Origin: Cyanobacterium stanieri LEGE 03274
GTDB lineage: Bacteria > Cyanobacteriota > Cyanobacteriia > Cyanobacteriales > Cyanobacteriaceae
NCBI RefSeq assembly: GCF_015207825.1
Contig: NZ_JADEWC010000034.1
Span: 1 to 32,977, forward strand
DNA: 32,977 nucleotides
Reading direction: 5' to 3'
Numbering within the stretch: position 1 is the stretch's first letter; every line of letters begins with the position of its first letter. Positions 16,230-24,719 of this stretch are shown in pieces. Below the pieces are notes generated by a model. It was given only the letters and a program-made list of their open reading frames with translations. It searched no databases and was not told where the DNA came from. The position numbers and the translations under genes were made by a program.

Positions 16230-18023
16230 ATGAAAAAATTTTTACAACAAACATTCGCTAGTTTTATCGGTAGTTTAGCCGGTTTATTTTTCTTTTTTGC
16301 CCTCAGTGCGGGGGGTTTATTTTTCTTTTTCATGGCTTTATTGATGAGTAGCAATACCCCCCAAGTGGAAAATCAATCGGTATTAGTTTTTAACCTTAAT
16401 AGTCAAATTACTGATAGTACGGGCGATCGCCCTTTAGCTACGGTATTAAGCGAAGAAAGCCCCAGTGTTTTAACCCTCAGACAAATCACCACGGCTATTA
16501 ATCGGGCGGCGGAGGATGAACGCATTACGGCTTTATTTTTGGATGGAAGTCGAGGTAATATTAACACAGGATATGGTAGTTTATCGGAGATTAAAACTGC
16601 TTTAGAAAATTTTAAAAATAGCGGTAAAAAAATTATTTCTTATAATGTTTCTGCGGGAGAAAAAGATTATTTTTTGACCTCTATTGCCGATGAAGTTTAT
16701 CTAAATCCTTTAGGCTCTTTGGAGATGAATGGTTTAAGTTCTAGTCAATTATTTTTTGCTGATGCCCTCGATAGATATGGCATTGGGGTACAAATAATTA
16801 GGGTGGGTCAATATAAGTCTGCGGTAGAACCTTTTACCCGTAACGATTTTAGCCCCGAAAGTCGCTTACAAACAGAGGAGTTGTTAACTAATTTATGGGA
16901 TATATACACCGATGAAATTAGTAATCCTCGTTCTTTAACTCCTAGTAATATTAATAATATTGCTGATAATATTGGTTTTTTGAAAGCTGAAGAAGCTGAA
17001 GAATTAGCTTTAATTGATGGGCTTAGTTATCTTGATGAAGTTAATGATAATTTAAAGGTTATTTCTAATAATGAAAATAGTGAATCTTTACCGACTATTG
17101 ATATTAGAAAATATGTAACTATTACTAATAATACAAATAATCAAAATGTCAAAGATACCATTGCCATTCTTCACATTGACGGTAATATCGTTGATGGTAT
17201 GGGTAGAGTGGGAGAGGTAGGGGGCGATCGCATGGCTCAAGAAATTGAAAAAATTAGAGATGATGATAATATAAAAGGGGTTATCGTCAGGATTAATAGT
17301 CCTGGGGGAAGTGCGATCGCATCTGAACGCATTACCAGAGAATTAGAACTCACCGCCCAAGAAAAGCCCATCGTTATCTCTATGGGGGATGTGGCCGCCT
17401 CTGGGGGTTATTGGATAGCCACGGCGGGAGAAAAGATATTTGCCAACGAAAGCACCATCACAGGCTCTATAGGTGTCTTTGGTTTACTATTTAATCTCGA
17501 AGATATTGCTGATAGTGTGGGTGTTAATGCTGATGTCATCAAAACCAACGAATTAGCGGATATAAACAACACCTTTCAAGCTAAAACAGACCAAGAAATT
17601 GAGATTTATCAAAGCAATGTTGACCAAATTTATAACCTTTTTCTTGAAAAAGTAGCCCAATCCCGTAATTTATCTATTCCAGAGGTTGATGAAATTGCCC
17701 AAGGCAGAGTCTGGTTAGGTAATATTGCCCAAGAAATTGGCTTAGTGGACGAAATTGGTGGGTTAGACAGTGCGATCGAATATCTTAACACTGTTTTAGA
17801 ATTAAATGAACAATATAAAATTCAAGAATTTCCCCAACGAAGAAACTGGGAAAATGAATTATTAACGGCTTTAGAAAATAGTCAATTAAACACTAATAAA
17901 ATAAATAAAGCTGCCCTAGCTAATACTATTTGGAATCTTAATTCAGAACTAGAATTAATAGATATTATTGAAAAACCCAATCGTATTTACTCCATACTTC
18001 CTTTTAAAATGAACATCAAATAG
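16230..18023 (+). CDS. sppA: Signal peptide peptidase SppA, 67-kDa type
   Basis: A 597-residue membrane-bound serine/lysine protease that degrades cleaved signal peptides; in cyanobacteria a homologue has been linked to phycobilisome and light acclimation (known of the family, not visible here). Residues 11-40 form a Phe/Leu-rich membrane anchor. As in E. coli SppA, the protein is a tandem duplication: the N-terminal half carries the catalytic Lys196 in GQYKSAVEPFTRNDFSPE, and the C-terminal half carries the nucleophile Ser391 in GDVAASGGYWIA. VRINSPGGSA (353-362) forms the substrate groove. Length and catalytic residues match the 67K class rather than the short 36K class. It converges with the glycosyltransferase gene downstream. 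Confidence 0.96.
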   Translation: MKKFLQQTFASFIGSLAGLFFFFALSAGGLFFFFMALLMSSNTPQVENQSVLVFNLNSQITDSTGDRPLATVLSEESPSVLTLRQITTAINRAAEDERITALFLDGSRGNINTGYGSLSEIKTALENFKNSGKKIISYNVSAGEKDYFLTSIADEVYLNPLGSLEMNGLSSSQLFFADALDRYGIGVQIIRVGQYKSAVEPFTRNDFSPESRLQTEELLTNLWDIYTDEISNPRSLTPSNINNIADNIGFLKAEEAEELALIDGLSYLDEVNDNLKVISNNENSESLPTIDIRKYVTITNNTNNQNVKDTIAILHIDGNIVDGMGRVGEVGGDRMAQEIEKIRDDDNIKGVIVRINSPGGSAIASERITRELELTAQEKPIVISMGDVAASGGYWIATAGEKIFANESTITGSIGVFGLLFNLEDIADSVGVNADVIKTNELADINNTFQAKTDQEIEIYQSNVDQIYNLFLEKVAQSRNLSIPEVDEIAQGRVWLGNIAQEIGLVDEIGGLDSAIEYLNTVLELNEQYKIQEFPQRRNWENELLTALENSQLNTNKINKAALANTIWNLNSELELIDIIEKPNRIYSILPFKMNIK

Positions 18024-18119
18024 TCAAGGATTAAGTGTTAGGTAAAATATCCTTATTAAAAATAGATTCTAGCCGAACTAAGATTGATTTAAGGGGAGCT
18101 CTTATGTGTTTAGAAAAGG

Positions 18120-20426
18120 TTAATTTATCACCGATGGACTTTCTTTCTTATCATCATTGGTTACATCAGAGGAAATAGGATTAGATAAACTTTTTCTTTG
18201 ATAAAAACTATAACTTAACCATCGCCAAGGAGTAATAATTAAAGACTTAAATAGTAAATAAATAGTCTGCCATTCCGAAGCAGTATTTAAACCCAACCAA
18301 GGATGATTATTTAGGCAATATATCCTAGCAATCAATTGACGATAACGGTGTATATTTGTTGTCTCCAATATAACCTTAAATTGATAACTATTTTTAGTCT
18401 TTTTAATCTCCGTTACCTCCCCTTCAAGATATAAATTTTGGGCAATTATTTCCATCTTTTCAGAATTAATAGATAATTGATTTTGATTTACCTCCCCTGT
18501 AATTTGTTTCCCATTAACCAAATTAGAAGATAAGTAATCCAACTCCACCAGCGCCCCTACATCACAAATTTTAGTCATCATACCTTGATAAATATGCTCA
18601 TCAATTACCACCCTAACCCCTTCGCAAATATTAAACCATTCATAATTATTGGGTTTTGGTATATCTAACATTGCCCAAAGAGATAAAGAAATAATCATCA
18701 AATTATAAACATTCCAAAAAAGGATTAAACCAATGCCCCCAGCCGAATTTAACTCCCCCAAAGACTCCCTCAGAATTAAGCCAATAATACTAATTAAATT
18801 AACCACATTAACCCCTAACACAAAACATAAAGGAGAAGCCAAACTCCAATTAAAATAATAACGATCGCACTTAGTCCCCTTTGGTGTAACCTTAAAAATA
18901 GAACCAAAAGGAGTAATCAAAGTTTGAATTACTTCCCAAGCCACAGGAAAAGTAGTAACAATATTATAAACTTCCGAAATCATTGCCGAACGACTACGAA
19001 AATTTAACCAAGCAAAAGTGCCAACCTGCAAACAATAATAAGGCACAACAAAATAAACAATCTCCGATAAACTCGCTTCAATGGGAATAATCCCAGCGGT
19101 ATATAGTAAAGGTAAAAAGAAAATAACAATCCTTAAAGGGCTAGTAAACCATTGAATAATTCCCTCAAAATGGGCTAACCTCTGCCAAAAATTTAATCCC
19201 CTAATGGTTAAAGGATTTTCTGCAATAAATAAAGATTGAATAGTGCCCCTTGCCCACCTTTGTCGTTGTCTAATATGCCCAAAAATATTTTCCGCCGATA
19301 ACCCCGCACTTAAACTCTCATTGAGATAGGCTACTTCATAACCCTGCGCCGATAACTTAACCCCTGTATGATAATCTTCGCTTAAAGAATTTTGACAAAA
19401 ACCACCAATTTCCATAAGGTGCGATCGTCTTACCAAAAAAGAACTACCATAACATAAAGCACTATGCCAACTATCTCTGACTACCTGATAATGACGGGAA
19501 AAAATTTCTACATCAGGGGGAAAACTATTTTCTAAACCTAAATTACGAGTAACAGGATCAGGAGAATAAAAACTTTGATAAGTTTGTAGTAGGGCTAACT
19601 TTTGTTTTTGGAAAAAACCCACCGTGCGAATTAAAAAACTTTCTTGAGGAATAAAATCAGCATCAAAAACCGCAATCAATTCTCCATCAGTATGTTGTAA
19701 AGCATTATTTAAATTTCCCGCTTTAGCATGAAAATTATCAGCCCGAGTAATATAATTACACCCTAATTCATAGGCTAATTGTGCAATTTCTTGCCTATCA
19801 CCATCATCCAATAAATATACTTTTTTTCTTTGATAATTTATTCCCTGACAAGAAACAATGGTTTTCTTAATAATATCATAAGGCTCGTTATAGGTAGGAA
19901 TTAAAATATCAACCGTCGGTTGATAACTTCCATCCATAACTATTTGACGGAATCTATTTGCCTCCCTGTTTCTAAATTTTAGCCCTAACATCATTAAATT
20001 TTGTAATAATGGACTAAAAACAAAAAATAGTTCAATTCCCCATAATAAAATGCTACATATTCCCGTAACTTTATCATCAAAATTTAAACTAGATAAACTA
20101 CGCCATAAAATATAACGTATCATCATAAAAGTTAAAATAATAACAGTTATAAAACGTTTAATTTTATTTTGTTTTTTAAATACACTATTTACTATAATTG
20201 TAAAGACAATAGATAAAATAGCTGGTAAATATAATAAATAATCTACTTTAAAATTCGGTACTACTAACCATAAAGGAGGATTATTTTGAATGGTAGCAAT
20301 ATTATCAAAAAATAGAGAAATAGTATCTTCACCTATCAGCCATCCAGTGAAAATGCTACCAATAATAATTAAGATAGTTAATATGATGCGGGTAGCAGGA
20401 TAAATTCGATAATTTTTGTTTAACAT
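18120..20426 (-). CDS. Cellulose-synthase-like (BcsA-type) processive GT2 glycosyltransferase
   Basis: A 768-residue membrane glycosyltransferase. With the ATG at 20426 (MLNKNYRIYPATR) as start, the GT2 domain shows PTYNEPYD (about 177), LDDGD (206-210), the metal-binding DAD (255-257), catalytic SEDYHTG (349-355) and QRQRWARG (387-394), the QxxRW motif of processive synthases. Membrane helices precede and follow it. FKVTPKGTKCDRYYFNW near 511 is a BcsA hallmark. A PilZ-like region follows at about 596-705, but neither the RxxxR nor the D/NxSxxG c-di-GMP-binding motif is recognisable, so allosteric control may differ. The frame is open to a TTG at 20480; I prefer the ATG because it starts just before the first helix. 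No bcsB or cellulase gene is adjacent. The product is probably a beta-glucan, not proven to be cellulose. Confidence 0.9.
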   Translation of the reverse strand: MLNKNYRIYPATRIILTILIIIGSIFTGWLIGEDTISLFFDNIATIQNNPPLWLVVPNFKVDYLLYLPAILSIVFTIIVNSVFKKQNKIKRFITVIILTFMMIRYILWRSLSSLNFDDKVTGICSILLWGIELFFVFSPLLQNLMMLGLKFRNREANRFRQIVMDGSYQPTVDILIPTYNEPYDIIKKTIVSCQGINYQRKKVYLLDDGDRQEIAQLAYELGCNYITRADNFHAKAGNLNNALQHTDGELIAVFDADFIPQESFLIRTVGFFQKQKLALLQTYQSFYSPDPVTRNLGLENSFPPDVEIFSRHYQVVRDSWHSALCYGSSFLVRRSHLMEIGGFCQNSLSEDYHTGVKLSAQGYEVAYLNESLSAGLSAENIFGHIRQRQRWARGTIQSLFIAENPLTIRGLNFWQRLAHFEGIIQWFTSPLRIVIFFLPLLYTAGIIPIEASLSEIVYFVVPYYCLQVGTFAWLNFRSRSAMISEVYNIVTTFPVAWEVIQTLITPFGSIFKVTPKGTKCDRYYFNWSLASPLCFVLGVNVVNLISIIGLILRESLGELNSAGGIGLILFWNVYNLMIISLSLWAMLDIPKPNNYEWFNICEGVRVVIDEHIYQGMMTKICDVGALVELDYLSSNLVNGKQITGEVNQNQLSINSEKMEIIAQNLYLEGEVTEIKKTKNSYQFKVILETTNIHRYRQLIARIYCLNNHPWLGLNTASEWQTIYLLFKSLIITPWRWLSYSFYQRKSLSNPISSDVTNDDKKESPSVIN

Positions 20427-21051
20427 TGTCTTTTTTACTTTCAGAATGATTACATCGTGATTATCGGTTTTCAATTCCAAGGAATTATCCCAATACCATG
20501 GGAAAAGTTTGACAATCGTTATATATAAATACGAAGCCCCTTACCTGTTTAGATTCGTTTTTACTTACAAAAGGTTCAACTATTCTTTTTCTATGGATTT
20601 TCTGCCTTTTCAGAAGTTATATTCTCTCCACGTTAACTTATGTTAAGAAAACCCGTGCGATCATGGGCATATAAGAATATAAAAGGTAAAAATAATAGAT
20701 GATTATTATTCCTTGAACACCTAATATCAAGTCCGTTTCATCACTTACACATTAGAGTGAAGTTTCAGGTATTAAGGAGATGGGGTGATAAGGAGTAAGG
20801 GTGATGGGGAGTGGAGGTGATGAGGATAGTAATAGTTTGACTATTTATTGTCCATGGTCAATTGTTTACACCTTCACAACCGTAATTTTTTACACAATGG
20901 GGCAACTCGGAAGATACAATCTATTCATAACAAACTTTCCGAGTTTGAAATAACTCATCTTTATATCTAATCCTACAACTTCATTTTTTATTGACTAATC
21001 TGATGTACAATTAAGCCTTAAGTGGCACTGTTGTAAAAAATATTAATTCCT
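20427..21051. other. Long divergent intergenic region upstream of the glycosyltransferase and grxC
   Basis: No gene is seen in 625 bases. Contents: a short hairpin TTAAC/GTTAA near 20635-20648, followed by CCCGTG-CGAT-CATGGG (20652-20667). A stretch at about 20726-20760 begins ATCAAGTCCGTTTCATCACT. A purine-rich GGAGATGGGGTGATAAGGAG tract lies near 20776-20825. TTGTCCATGGTCAATTG (heptamer-like) is near 20849-20865, and a diverged copy of the dispersed repeat follows at 20876-20950. Promoters for both flanking genes must be here, but I see no clear -35/-10 pair. Confidence 0.5.
20876..20950 (+). repeat. Dispersed repeat, diverged copy
   Basis: ACCGTAATTTTTTACACAATGGGGCA followed by GGAAGATACAATCTATTCAT and TTTCCGAGTTTGAAAT aligns, with scattered changes, to the middle of copy 3 at 27111-27180 (GTGTAATTCATTACATGGTG, GGAAGACAAAATCTATTTAT, ATCCGAACTTGAT). 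The palindromic stem is largely decayed here. Confidence 0.6.
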
Positions 21052-21312
21052 ATGAGCGCAAAAGTAGAAATTTATACTTGGAGTACCTGTCCTTTTTGTA
21101 TTCGTGCAAAAGGATTATTAAACCAAAAAAATGTCGATTTTGTTGAATATTGTATAGATGGCGATCGCACTGGAAAAGAAGAAATGTCAGCTAGGGCAAA
21201 CGGTAGAACAAGTGTGCCTCAAATATTCATCAATGACGAGCATATAGGGGGTTGTGATGATATTTATGCCTTAGAAAGAGCGGGAAAATTAGATAGTTTA
21301 TTAAATAGTTAA
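21052..21312 (+). CDS. grxC: Glutaredoxin 3
   Basis: An 86-residue dithiol glutaredoxin that reduces disulfides and glutathione-protein mixed disulfides at the expense of glutathione. The redox centre is CPFC (Cys13, Cys16) in WSTCPFCIRAKGLL, the cis-proline segment is TSVPQIFIN, and the glutathione-binding GGCDD turn follows at HIGGCDDIYAL. CPFC replaces the more common CPYC; such variation is seen in the family. The ATG at 21052 matches the normal N-terminus. gshB starts about 150 bases downstream on the same strand, linking glutathione use with glutathione synthesis. Confidence 0.96.
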   Translation: MSAKVEIYTWSTCPFCIRAKGLLNQKNVDFVEYCIDGDRTGKEEMSARANGRTSVPQIFINDEHIGGCDDIYALERAGKLDSLLNS

Positions 21313-21460
21313 AATTTGCGTAAATAATTTTGAGATTACTTATTCAATCCCTAAACAAAAAAGTAATATCAATTAATCATTAAAAGATTATTTGTCCTCC
21401 CCATCATTTTTTTATTTCTCGCCAGAATCTAACATTAAATACCATCCATCAACATCACCC

Positions 21461-22420
21461 ATGAAATTTGCATTCATCATCGATCCGATTTCCAAATTAG
21501 ACCCAACCCATGATAGTAGTGTTGCTATAATGGAAGCAGCGCAAATTCTTGGTCATGAAATCTGGATTACTTATATATCCGACTTGAGTATAGTTGATGG
21601 AAAAGCATACGCTCATTTACAACCCCTCACCCTTCAACCTGTCAAACTTGTCGATAATCATTGGGTAGCCGAAAATAACTGGTATAGTCTTCATTCCTCA
21701 CAATTTTTACCCCTAGAAACATTTGATGGGGTATTTATGCGTAAAGATCCTCCTGTAACTATCCCTTATCTTTATGCTACTTACATATTAGACCTTATTA
21801 ACCCCCAAAAAACCAAAGTAATTAACTCTCCCCAAGGGATTCGTTGTGCCAACGAAAAGATATATGCCCTCAATTTTACTTCAGTGATACCCGATACCAT
21901 TGTTTCTCAAAATAAATCCGTTATTGCTGACTTTCTCGAAGCTAAGGGGGAAGCAGTCATCAAACCCCTTGGAGGTAAAGCAGGGGAAGGTATCTTATTT
22001 TTAGAAAAGGGCGATCGCAACTTTAACTCCCTTATTGAAGTTAGCACAAAACAAGGACAAGAACCCGTCATGGTGCAACAATATCTCCCTGCCGCCAAAG
22101 AAGGGGATAAAAGAATTATTATTGTCAATGGTAAACCCCTTGGGGCTGTCAATCGCATTCCCACTGGGAAGGAATTTCGAGGTAACATGGCCGTTGGTGG
22201 TAGGGTAGCCAAAACGGAAATTACCCCCGAAGACTTAAAAATTTGTCATGCTGTAGCGCCTCGGTTAATGGCTGACGGTTTAACTTTTGTGGGTATTGAT
22301 GTTATTGGTGGTTATTTAACTGAAGTTAACGTTACTAGCCCTACAGGTATCCGAGAAATTGACTTTTTGAACAACGTTAGTCTAGGGAAGGAAACTATTT
22401 ATTCTTTATTTGCACCCTAG
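21461..22420 (+). CDS. gshB: Glutathione synthetase
   Basis: ATP-dependent ligation of glycine to gamma-glutamylcysteine, the final step of glutathione synthesis. The prokaryotic GshB N-terminus MKFAFIIDPISKLDPTHDSS begins at ATG 21461, giving 319 residues. The frame is open back to a TTG at 21392, but those 23 residues are not family-like. ATP-grasp features are VIKPLGGKAGEGILFL, EPVMVQQYLPAAKEGDKRI, and the metal/substrate block EVNVTSPTGIREI near the C-terminus; VFMRKDPPV is a further GshB signature. It lies in tandem with grxC, a sensible pair for redox homeostasis. Confidence 0.97.
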   Translation: MKFAFIIDPISKLDPTHDSSVAIMEAAQILGHEIWITYISDLSIVDGKAYAHLQPLTLQPVKLVDNHWVAENNWYSLHSSQFLPLETFDGVFMRKDPPVTIPYLYATYILDLINPQKTKVINSPQGIRCANEKIYALNFTSVIPDTIVSQNKSVIADFLEAKGEAVIKPLGGKAGEGILFLEKGDRNFNSLIEVSTKQGQEPVMVQQYLPAAKEGDKRIIIVNGKPLGAVNRIPTGKEFRGNMAVGGRVAKTEITPEDLKICHAVAPRLMADGLTFVGIDVIGGYLTEVNVTSPTGIREIDFLNNVSLGKETIYSLFAP

Positions 22421-22443
22421 TTAAAATTTTGTCTGTTTTCTTG

Positions 22444-22461
22444 ATGAAATCATCATTTCAT
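22444..22461. terminator. AT-rich hairpin after gshB
   Basis: ATGAAAT and ATTTCAT form a seven-pair stem around CATC, 24 bases past the gshB stop, followed by GTTATATTT. The stem has no GC clamp, so this is at best a weak terminator in the convergent gshB/mntP gap. A second AT-rich stem (TCTCTT/AAGAGA) lies at 22544-22561. Confidence 0.3.
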
Positions 22462-22642
22462 GTTATATTTATATCATAATGGAAGTATATTTACTTTTTT
22501 GAAAATTGCTTATAATCCCATTATTAACAACCTACTCTTATTCTCTCTTATAAAAAAGAGAAAGTCAAGAAAAAAGCGATTTTTTTTAACATTTATTAAT
22601 AAAAAATATTTTAATAACTAATGAAAACAAGAAATAAAGGCT

Positions 22643-23227
22643 TTATAGTAATAAAATTCTTAAACCGAGAAAAATAAGAATAATACCACCAATCATCTCC
22701 GCTTGTTTTTCAAATAGATGACCAAATTTACCGCCCAGGATTACCCCAGCAAAAGATAGGGAAAAAGTAATAACCCCCACGGCAATTAAAAGATTAACAA
22801 TGCCCGATTCAACCAAGGAAAAACTTAAGCCCACGGCTAAAGAATCAATGCTAGTAGCGATGGCCAAGCCAAATAGATTATAAAGATTACGAGGATTCTT
22901 GTCCAACTTTTCCTCATCATCCTCCATACCTTCTAAAATCATTTTAATGCCGATAAAAGCTAATAAAATAAAAGCAATCCAATTATCAAAATTAGGAAGA
23001 AAATCACGAAATATTAAACCAAAAAACCAGCCAATAATGGGCATTAAAATTTGAAAACTGCCAAAAAAAGTTGCTATTAATAAAGCATCTTTAATCTGAA
23101 CTTTTTTAATAGTTAAGCCACTACATACAGACACAGCAAAAGCATCCATTGCTAGACCGAAAGAGGTTAATAAAATAGTAACTAAATTCACGATTAATAA
23201 TAAGAATAAAAATAAATAACCATTCAT
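22643..23227 (-). CDS. mntP: Manganese efflux pump MntP family protein
   Basis: A 194-residue polytopic protein (six predicted helices) of the MntP/DUF204 family, which exports Mn(II) across the cytoplasmic membrane. The duplicated signature is visible: SFGLAMDAFAVSVCSGL in the first half and GLAIATSIDSLAVGLSFSL in the second, each with the Asp that is important for transport, joined by an acidic cytosolic loop (EGMEDDEEKLDKN). I chose the ATG at 23227 because AAAAAGGA precedes it at good spacing; the frame extends to a TTG at 23254. It is divergent from the ABC permease gene with only about 95 bases between starts. No yybP-ykoY-type Mn riboswitch fits in that gap. Confidence 0.9.
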   Translation of the reverse strand: MNGYLFLFLLLIVNLVTILLTSFGLAMDAFAVSVCSGLTIKKVQIKDALLIATFFGSFQILMPIIGWFFGLIFRDFLPNFDNWIAFILLAFIGIKMILEGMEDDEEKLDKNPRNLYNLFGLAIATSIDSLAVGLSFSLVESGIVNLLIAVGVITFSLSFAGVILGGKFGHLFEKQAEMIGGIILIFLGLRILLL

Positions 23228-23322
23228 ATTGTAATCCTTTTTGTGCAGATTCAACTTTTAAAATAATCATCTAAAATAAAAAATATATTTTGATAAAATT
23301 ATGAAAAAAAGATGATAAAAAT

Positions 23323-24540
23323 ATGAAACTAATTGACACAGTAAAAATGGCCACTACTACCCTCATGGCAAACAAAATGCGTAGTAGCCTAACCATGCTT
23401 GGTATCGTCATCGGTAATGCTTCGGTGATTGGCATGATTGGCATCGGACAAGGGGCGCAACAACTAGCTTCCGAACAATTCGAGTCCTTGGGGGCAAATG
23501 TTTTATTTGTGATTCCGGGTAGTCGCCAAAGCCGACGCACCACCTTTGAAACCCCTAACACCCTTGTATTAAGCGATGCAGAGGCGATCGCCTCTCAAGT
23601 CCCCAGTGTAGAAAATGTATCTCCCCAGATAAATGGTCGTTTTCTTGTCACCGCAGGAAGTAGAAATAATAACGTTTTAGTCACAGGGGTAACCCCCGAC
23701 TTTTTACCCGTGCGTAGCTTCGTGGTAGAAACAGGACGCTTTTTTGATGATACCGAAGTGCAACGCAGTGTAAGGGTGGCTGTCATTGGCCCTGAAATTG
23801 CTAGTCAATTTTTTCCCAACCAAAATGCCATCGGAGAGACGATTAAAGTAAGAAACGTCAATTTTGAGGTCATTGGCATAATGGAGGAAAAAGGCTCGTT
23901 TCTAGGGACAAATCAGGACGAAACCGTCTATATTCCTCTGACTACCATGGCTAATCAATTAGTGGGGCGTACATCTCAGTTTGGCACTCAAGTAAGTGTC
24001 ATTAACGTTTCCGCAAGGGATGCCGATAGCATTGAAGCCGCCCGTTTTCAAATTGAAAATTTGTTGCGACTACGGCATAAAATTGTCGGGGAAGATGATT
24101 TTGTGGTGGAAACCCAAAAAGATGTTTTAAGCATTGTGGGTACGGTAACGGGTGGCTTAACAATCATGTTGGGGGCTATCTCCGCCATTTCCCTATTGGT
24201 GGGGGGTATTGGGGTAATGAACATTATGCTCGTTTCTGTCACCGAAAGGACTCAGGAAATCGGGCTACGCAAGGCCATTGGGGCAACGGAAGAAAATATC
24301 CTCTTACAATTCCTCATTGAAGCGGTAATTATTTCGGCGGCGGGGGGTGTGGTTGGCACTGCCATTGGGGTGGGAGGGTTAACCCTAGTGGCTTTATTAT
24401 CTCCTTTACCCGCTACGGCTTCTCCAGTGGCGATCGCCCTTGCGGTGGGTGTTTCAGGGGGGATAGGTTTATTTTTTGGGGTAGTACCTGCTAGACAAGC
24501 CGCAAAATTAGATCCCATTGTTGCCTTACGCAGTGCTTAA
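23323..24540 (+). CDS. MacB/FtsX-type ABC transporter permease
   Basis: A 405-residue permease of the MacB class: an N-terminal segment with one membrane helix (about 20-45, in MANKMRSSLTMLGIVIGNAS), a long extracytoplasmic domain (about 46-270, MacB_PCD), and a C-terminal FtsX core with three helices (about 275-400) containing GGIGVMNIMLVSVTERTQEI and GLRKAIGATEENIL, the standard coupling segment to the ATPase. It ends in ARQAAKLDPIVALRS, the usual C-terminus. These permeases act in tripartite efflux or lipoprotein-type mechanotransmission. The cognate ATPase and membrane-fusion partner are not beside it, so they must be encoded elsewhere. Downstream lie a heptamer repeat and the TnpB element. 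Confidence 0.92.
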   Translation: MKLIDTVKMATTTLMANKMRSSLTMLGIVIGNASVIGMIGIGQGAQQLASEQFESLGANVLFVIPGSRQSRRTTFETPNTLVLSDAEAIASQVPSVENVSPQINGRFLVTAGSRNNNVLVTGVTPDFLPVRSFVVETGRFFDDTEVQRSVRVAVIGPEIASQFFPNQNAIGETIKVRNVNFEVIGIMEEKGSFLGTNQDETVYIPLTTMANQLVGRTSQFGTQVSVINVSARDADSIEAARFQIENLLRLRHKIVGEDDFVVETQKDVLSIVGTVTGGLTIMLGAISAISLLVGGIGVMNIMLVSVTERTQEIGLRKAIGATEENILLQFLIEAVIISAAGGVVGTAIGVGGLTLVALLSPLPATASPVAIALAVGVSGGIGLFFGVVPARQAAKLDPIVALRSA

Positions 24541-24542
24541 AT

Positions 24543-24568
24543 AATTGACAATGGACAATGGACAATTA
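24543..24568. repeat. TTGACAA-type heptamer repeat after the ABC permease gene
   Basis: Tandem TTGACAA/TGGACAA units directly after the permease stop codon, of the same family as the arrays around leuD and at the right window edge. Confidence 0.7.
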
Positions 24569-24719
24569 CGGTAAATTAATATTTTCTTGTCTATGTCATC
24601 AAAAAAAATGGGTTTAAAACCTCGTGTTTCTAGCACGACTTTATACTTCTTACAAAAACAATTGGTATATTGTAAGAAAGTGTGTTAGGGTAACCATAAG
24701 TAAAAGAACAATATTTGAG

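Noticed and set aside
20427-20480. TTG start 18 codons upstream for the cellulose-synthase-like gene
   Set aside because: The ATG at 20426 lies directly before the first membrane helix, and the extension shows no family feature; not fully excluded.
20991-21011. TTGACT...TACAAT as a grxC promoter
   Set aside because: The spacer is only nine bases, too short for a sigma-70-type promoter.
23228-23322. Manganese (yybP-ykoY) riboswitch ahead of mntP
   Set aside because: Only about 95 AT-rich bases separate the divergent starts, with no paired GC-rich helices of the required architecture.
24252-24518. Minus-strand frame opposite the ABC permease gene
   Set aside because: Shadow of the Gly/Ala-rich FtsX helices; low-complexity Pro/Thr translation.
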